Shown piece after piece: positions 1-5,453 of a stretch of DNA of 5,453 nt. Below the pieces are notes generated by a model. It was not told where the DNA came from. It did not search any database and saw nothing but the letters and a program-made list of their open reading frames with translations. The position numbers were made by a program, and so were the translations under genes. The number at the start of each line of letters is the position of its first letter. The first letter of the stretch is position 1. Source of the stretch: Nocardioides sp. (lineage in GTDB: Bacteria; Actinomycetota; Actinomycetes; Propionibacteriales; Nocardioidaceae); assembly GCA_029264225.1 (NCBI GenBank), contig JARICB010000396.1, positions 1 through 5,453 on the forward strand. The letters run 5' to 3'.

Positions 1-2480
<2,480 letters not shown>

Positions 2481-2485
2481 GTGCG

Positions 2486-2491
2486 CTCCTC
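2486..2491 (-). promoter_or_regulatory. clpC ribosome binding site
   Basis: The minus strand reads GAGGAG, then CGCAC, then ATG, a strong Shine-Dalgarno with 5-base spacing. It fixes the clpC start at 2480. Confidence 0.85.
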
Positions 2492-2556
2492 TGTGTCTGT
2501 GCGTCCGCGGCTCGCTCCCGAGGGTGCGGCGGACAATGGGCTCAACGCCCGACTCC

Positions 2557-2585
2557 ACCCTACGTGTTCCCACCCACCGCGCCGA
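2557..2585 (-). promoter_or_regulatory. Candidate clpC promoter, weak -35
   Basis: On the minus strand TAGGGT (2562-2557) fits the actinobacterial TAnnnT -10 pattern. At a 17-base spacing the -35 position holds TCGGCG (2585-2580), which is poor. A weak -35 with an activator-type operator 4 bases upstream suits an activator-dependent promoter. Transcription would start near 2550, giving a leader of about 70 bases. Assignment of the -10 is by pattern only. Confidence 0.4.
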
Positions 2586-2588
2586 GAC

Positions 2589-2605
2589 GTCCGCTGTCAG
2601 CGAAC
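2589..2605 (-). promoter_or_regulatory. ClgR-type operator upstream of clpC
   Basis: The minus strand reads GTTCGCTGACAGCGGAC, an imperfect 17-base inverted repeat (GTTCGC and GCGGAC around a 5-base centre). It matches the published Streptomyces ClgR motif GTTCGC-N5-GCG exactly. It also fits the core CGCYNANRGCG described for Corynebacterium ClgR. ClgR is an Xre-family activator of clp genes in actinobacteria. The site lies 109-125 bases before the clpC ATG and just upstream of the putative -35, as expected for activation. The motif match is direct; binding is inferred. Confidence 0.75.
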
Positions 2606-2645
2606 AAAGGCGGGTCAGGGCGATCGTTGGGCCATCAGCGGTCGA

Positions 2646-2975
2646 TCAGTGGGCGGCGGCGTAGGCCTCTTGGATGGTCGCCGAGACGCGGCCCCGCTCG
2701 GAGACCTCCATGCCTTGGCTCCGGGCCCACTCGCGGATCTCCTTGGTGTTGCTGGCGGAGGTCGTTGCGGCCCGGCGTCCACGACGCGCACCGCCGCCGG
2801 CGCTCACCTTCCGGGCGTGGCCCACATAGCCGCTCAACGCCTCGCGAAGGGCCTGCGCGTGGGCGTCGTTGAGGTCGATCTCGTACGTCGCACCGTCGAG
2901 GCCGAAGGTGACGGTCTGATCGGCATCGCTGCCGTCGATGTCGTCGATCAGGATGATGTTGACCTTTTGCGCCAT
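2646..2975 (-). CDS. lsr2: Lsr2 family nucleoid-associated protein / xenogeneic silencer
   Basis: A 109-residue H-NS-like protein that bridges AT-rich DNA and silences horizontally acquired genes; mycobacterial Lsr2 is 112 residues. The N-terminal dimerisation domain (about 1-57) starts MAQKVNIILIDDIDGS and includes TFGLDGATYEIDL (23-35). A basic Gly/Arg linker (about 57-70, with RRGRR at 64-68) leads to the C-terminal DNA-binding domain (about 76-109) with IREWARSQG (80-88). That domain carries the family's RGR minor-groove motif (94-96). The ATG at 2975 is chosen because it yields the conserved MAQKV start and has AAGGG 7 bases upstream. An in-frame GTG at 3062 would add 29 residues with no family match. 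It stands between coaX (113-base gap) and clpC (165-base gap), apparently with its own promoter. Confidence 0.96.
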   Translation of the reverse strand: MAQKVNIILIDDIDGSDADQTVTFGLDGATYEIDLNDAHAQALREALSGYVGHARKVSAGGGARRGRRAATTSASNTKEIREWARSQGMEVSERGRVSATIQEAYAAAH

Positions 2976-2982
2976 GAGGTGA

Positions 2983-2987
2983 CCCTT
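2983..2987 (-). promoter_or_regulatory. lsr2 ribosome binding site
   Basis: AAGGG on the minus strand lies 7 bases before the ATG at 2975. It supports that start over the upstream in-frame GTG at 3062. Confidence 0.65.
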
Positions 2988-3014
2988 CGCTTTTGTGGGG
3001 AAGAAGCTTTTCAA

Positions 3015-3043
3015 AGTAAAGGCCGACGATTCCGAAAGGGCAA
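3015..3043 (-). promoter_or_regulatory. Candidate lsr2 promoter
   Basis: On the minus strand TTGCCC (3043-3038) and TTTACT (3020-3015) are separated by 17 bases, resembling a sigma-70 type -35/-10 pair, each at 4 of 6 matches to TTGACA/TATAAT. An alternative -10 is TACTTT (3018-3013), which fits TAnnnT but at 19-base spacing. The predicted leader would be about 30 bases. It sits beside the AT-rich patch in this gap. Pattern only. Confidence 0.35.
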
Positions 3044-3088
3044 GTCGTGGCTTCCCTGGCACATTACCTACACCCTAAAAAGGGCACG

Positions 3089-3862
3089 CTAGGCGTTGCG
3101 GTCGAAGACCAGGCGCAGTCCGCGCAGCGTGAGCCACGGAGAGTGTGCGGTGAAACACGGGCACTCGTCGAGGACCAGCGAGGCGAGATGGCCGGTCGCG
3201 ATCACCTGCACTTCGCCGGGCGCGGCCCCGAGCTCGACGAGCATTCGCGCAACCATTCCCTCCACCTGGGCCGCTACACCAAAGATCATCCCGCTCTGCA
3301 AGGCCTCGACGGTGTTCTTGGCGATGACCGAGCGTGGGCGCTGGAGTTCGACCTTGCGCAGCTGTGCTCCGCGACGACCCAGGGCCTCCAACGACAGTTC
3401 GATTCCGGGGGCGATGGCGCCGCCGATGTATTGCCCGCTCGCACTCACCACATCGAACGTGGTCGCCGTACCACCGAAATCAACGACAATGGAAGGTCCG
3501 CCGAATTCATTGGCGACCGCCAGGGCATTGATGATCCGGTCGGTCCCGACCTCGCGAGGATTGTCCATCATTACCGGCACCCCGGTACGGATTCCTGGCT
3601 CGACCACGACACTGGGGATCGCCGAGAAATGCTGACCGAGCATGTCGCGCCATTCGTGCAGCACCGCCGGGACCGTCGAGCACACCGCGATGCCGCTTAC
3701 CGTTGCGTCTGCCTCGGCCAGCAACCCGCGCACCAGCACGGCCCACTCATCACTCGTACGTCGCTCGTCACTCGAGACCCGCCAGTGCGCCACGACCTGC
3801 TCACCGTCGAGGAGTCCCAGGACGGTGTCGCTGTTACCGATGTCGGCGGCGAGGAGTGTCAT
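3089..3862 (-). CDS. coaX: Type III pantothenate kinase
   Basis: Phosphorylates pantothenate with ATP in the cytosol, the first committed step of CoA synthesis. Type III enzymes belong to the ASKHA fold and usually need a monovalent cation. Length, 257 residues, is normal. Visible motifs: phosphate-1 DIGNSDT (7-13, usually DxGNT), GTDR (106-109) with the likely catalytic D108, phosphate-2 DFGGTATT (128-135), GGAIAPG (147-153), KNT (182-184), and ATGH (222-225), the last also seen in mycobacterial CoaX. The phosphate-2 motif has one more Gly than the DFGTATT I expect, yet everything around it is intact, so I regard the gene as functional. The ATG at 3862 overlaps the nadC stop as ATGA. I see no strong Shine-Dalgarno before it, which favours translational coupling to nadC. 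Stop is TAG at 3091-3089. It is the last gene of the nadB-nadC-coaX unit. Confidence 0.95.
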   Translation of the reverse strand: MTLLAADIGNSDTVLGLLDGEQVVAHWRVSSDERRTSDEWAVLVRGLLAEADATVSGIAVCSTVPAVLHEWRDMLGQHFSAIPSVVVEPGIRTGVPVMMDNPREVGTDRIINALAVANEFGGPSIVVDFGGTATTFDVVSASGQYIGGAIAPGIELSLEALGRRGAQLRKVELQRPRSVIAKNTVEALQSGMIFGVAAQVEGMVARMLVELGAAPGEVQVIATGHLASLVLDECPCFTAHSPWLTLRGLRLVFDRNA

Positions 3863-4761
3863 TGCTCGATCAGGTCCATGCCGATGTCGAAGACCTTGAC
3901 CGAGTGGGTCAGCGCCCCGACGGAGATGTAGTCGACGCCGGTCTCACCTACCTCGCGGGCCCGCTCGATACTCAGTCCGCCAGAGGCCTCCAGCACCGCT
4001 CGCCCGGCGTTGATGGCGACTGCTTCGGCCATCATCGGGGTGCTCATGTTGTCGAGCAGGATCCGATCGCAGCCCGCGTCGAGCAGCGCCCTCAACTCCT
4101 CGAGGTCGGTGACCTCGACCTCGACCGGCAGTCCGGGGTAGGCAGCCCGCACGGCGTCGAGGGCCGCCACCACTCCCCCGGCGGCGATGACGTGGTTGTC
4201 CTTGACCATCGCCATGTCGCACAGCGAGAAGCGGTGGTTGACCCCGCCTCCGCAGCGCACGGCGTACTTCTGGAGCGCCCGCCAGCCGGGCAGGGTCTTG
4301 CGAGTGTCGAGCACCTTGGCGTGGGTGCCGGCAAGGGTCATGACCCACTGCGACGTGGCCGTCGCCACCCCGGACAGGTGGCAGGCGAAGTTGAGGGCGG
4401 TGCGCTCAGCGGTGAGCAGTCCGCGGGTCGGTCCGGCCACCCGCATGACCACGTCACCGGCATGCACGCCGGTGCCGTCGGCGACCCGGTCGGTGATCTC
4501 GACGTCGTCGCCCAGCACGTAGTGGAAGACCAGAGCGGCGATCGCCAGACCGGCAACCACGCCCGGTTCCCGGGCTGCCCAGTCGGCGAGGCCGCGGGCG
4601 TCGAGGCCGATGGTGGCCGCACTGGTGGTGTCGTCGCCACCCTCGGGCAGATCCTCGGCGAGGGCTCGGACGATGTCGGTGTAGATCGTTGCTGGGTCGA
4701 GTCCGGCGTCGGCGATCTCGGTCAGGATCGCGGGCGGCAGTGCGTCGTACGGCGTGAACAT
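3859..4761 (-). CDS. nadC: Nicotinate-nucleotide pyrophosphorylase (carboxylating), quinolinate phosphoribosyltransferase
   Basis: Converts quinolinate and PRPP to nicotinate mononucleotide, CO2 and pyrophosphate in de novo NAD synthesis; cytosolic, dimeric in the family. At 300 residues it is a usual length. Family signatures: EDLPEGGDDTT (36-46), DTRKTLPGWR (152-161), GGGVNHR (171-177), KDNH (187-190), EVEV (214-217), LLDNM (235-239), EASGG (258-262) and SVGALTHS (280-287). The Arg, Lys and His residues in DTRKT, NHR and KDNH form the quinolinate/PRPP site in characterised homologues. The ATG at 4761 shares its first base with the nadB stop (TGATG), and AAGGG lies 11 bases upstream inside nadB. 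The stop lies inside the coaX start (ATGA). It uses the product of NadA acting on the NadB product. I see nothing broken. Confidence 0.97.
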   Translation of the reverse strand: MFTPYDALPPAILTEIADAGLDPATIYTDIVRALAEDLPEGGDDTTSAATIGLDARGLADWAAREPGVVAGLAIAALVFHYVLGDDVEITDRVADGTGVHAGDVVMRVAGPTRGLLTAERTALNFACHLSGVATATSQWVMTLAGTHAKVLDTRKTLPGWRALQKYAVRCGGGVNHRFSLCDMAMVKDNHVIAAGGVVAALDAVRAAYPGLPVEVEVTDLEELRALLDAGCDRILLDNMSTPMMAEAVAINAGRAVLEASGGLSIERAREVGETGVDYISVGALTHSVKVFDIGMDLIEQ

Positions 4762-5453
4762 CAGGCTGGTGGCCCTTCGACGGTCGAGGGATCGGTGGAC
4801 GGCGCCGGCGTGAACTCCTGGATCAGGTGTCCCTCGACGAGCCGGCTGTCGATATGGCCGGCCTGCATCAGGTCGTCGCGCTCGGGGAAGTCTTCGCGCC
4901 AGTGCGAGCCACGGGTCTCCCGGCGCATCAGCGCGGCCTGCGCGAGCGCGGTACTGATGACGTGCAGGTTGGTCGTCTCCCAGCCATCGACACCGGGAGC
5001 CTCACCGTTGCCGATGCCGATGCCCTGCAACCAGGTGATCGCCTCGCTCAGCCCGTCGGCGGCCCGGAGCACACCGACACGGGTCGTCATCATGGCCTGC
5101 AGGTCGGCACGCTCGTGCCAGGCGACCAGTCCCGCACAGCGCTGGTCCTGGGCCGGGCTGGCCCACTCGCGCAGCTCACCGGGCAGCACGTCGGCGATCC
5201 GGCGGGAGAAGACCAGCCCCTCCAGCAGCGAGTTGGAGGCCAACCTGTTGGCCCCGTGGACGCCGCTGCACGCGGCCTCGCCAGTGGCGTAGAGGCCCGG
5301 CACGCCGGAGCGACCCTGGAGGTCGGTAGCCACCCCACCCGACGCGTAGTGCTGGGCGGGGGCGACGGGGATCAGCTCGGTCACTGGGTCGACGCCGTGC
5401 GCGCGACAGACACTGAGGATGGTCGGGAAGCGTTTCTCCCAGAACTCGGCACC
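4761..5453 (-). CDS. nadB: L-aspartate oxidase, C-terminal part (5' end outside window)
   Basis: FAD enzyme that oxidises L-aspartate to iminoaspartate, the substrate NadA condenses with dihydroxyacetone phosphate to make quinolinate. Only the last 230 residues are present; the reading frame is open to the window edge, with full family length about 520-560. Numbering from the first visible codon, AHYASGGVATD (34-44) carries the substrate-binding His and the Gly pair. LYATGEAACSGVHGANR (54-70) followed by LASNSLLEGL (71-80) is the FAD/substrate signature shared with succinate dehydrogenase flavoproteins. The NSLLEGL form and the C-terminal TRGSHWREDFP (180-190) favour NadB over SdhA or FrdA. 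A helical C-terminal domain follows, ending in a Pro/Thr/Ser-rich tail (about 214-230). The TGA stop overlaps the nadC ATG by one base. The FAD-binding N-terminus and the promoter cannot be judged. Confidence 0.96.
   Translation of the reverse strand, partial: GAEFWEKRFPTILSVCRAHGVDPVTELIPVAPAQHYASGGVATDLQGRSGVPGLYATGEAACSGVHGANRLASNSLLEGLVFSRRIADVLPGELREWASPAQDQRCAGLVAWHERADLQAMMTTRVGVLRAADGLSEAITWLQGIGIGNGEAPGVDGWETTNLHVISTALAQAALMRRETRGSHWREDFPERDDLMQAGHIDSRLVEGHLIQEFTPAPSTDPSTVEGPPA

Noticed and set aside
2538..2550. Short inverted repeat GGGC-N5-GCCC in the clpC leader
   Set aside because: A 4-base-pair stem with no T tract; such repeats are common by chance in GC-rich DNA.
2481..2645. 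CtsR or HAIR (HspR) heat-shock operators in the lsr2-clpC gap
   Set aside because: I found neither the CtsR direct heptad repeat nor the CTTGAGT-type HAIR element; only the ClgR motif is present.
2976..3062. A 29-residue N-terminal extension of Lsr2 from a GTG at 3062
   Set aside because: The family starts at MAQKV, the ATG at 2975 has a ribosome site, and the extension would cover the putative promoter.
3073..3084. Small hairpin CCCT-TTTT-AGGG just after the coaX stop, as a terminator
   Set aside because: The stem is only 4 base pairs and the T run is in the loop with none after it, so it is not a convincing intrinsic terminator.
3703..5292. A 529-codon plus-strand open frame
   Set aside because: Antisense to coaX, nadC and nadB, compositionally biased and without family motifs. 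It is a GC-driven shadow.

Overview
The window reads as a stretch of a high-GC actinobacterial chromosome. Its five genes all lie on the minus strand, in transcription order nadB (3' part), nadC, coaX, lsr2 and clpC (missing its last codons). Lsr2, an N-terminal ClpC sequence very close to mycobacterial ClpC1, and the strong G/C bias at third codon positions all point to Actinomycetota. The Lsr2 and CoaX sequences feel closest to Propionibacteriales (Nocardioides-like), but that narrower placement is inference from memory, not a search.

Positions 5453 to 3089 hold a tightly packed cofactor operon. NadB (L-aspartate oxidase) and NadC (quinolinate phosphoribosyltransferase) are two steps of de novo NAD synthesis, and CoaX is the type III pantothenate kinase that opens CoA synthesis. 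The junctions overlap: TGATG between nadB and nadC, ATGA between nadC and coaX. The three are therefore very probably one transcript with translational coupling. nadA, the missing partner, is not in the window.

Positions 3088 to 2976 are a 113-base gap carrying an AT-rich patch, a plausible lsr2 promoter and a ribosome binding site. lsr2 (2975 to 2646) encodes the nucleoid-associated xenogeneic silencer. It is followed by a 165-base gap (2645 to 2481) that holds the best regulatory signal here: a 17-base inverted repeat matching the published ClgR operator, just upstream of a promoter-like region for clpC. clpC (2480 to beyond position 1) encodes the Hsp100 unfoldase of the ClpCP protease.

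The window is conserved housekeeping DNA. I see no mobile element, CRISPR array, RNA gene or unknown system. The points worth a second look are the ClgR-type operator, an extra glycine in the CoaX phosphate-binding motif, a Trp directly after the second Walker A motif of ClpC, and the direct apposition of the NAD/CoA operon to lsr2-clpC. The very long plus-strand open frames are antisense shadows of these genes.
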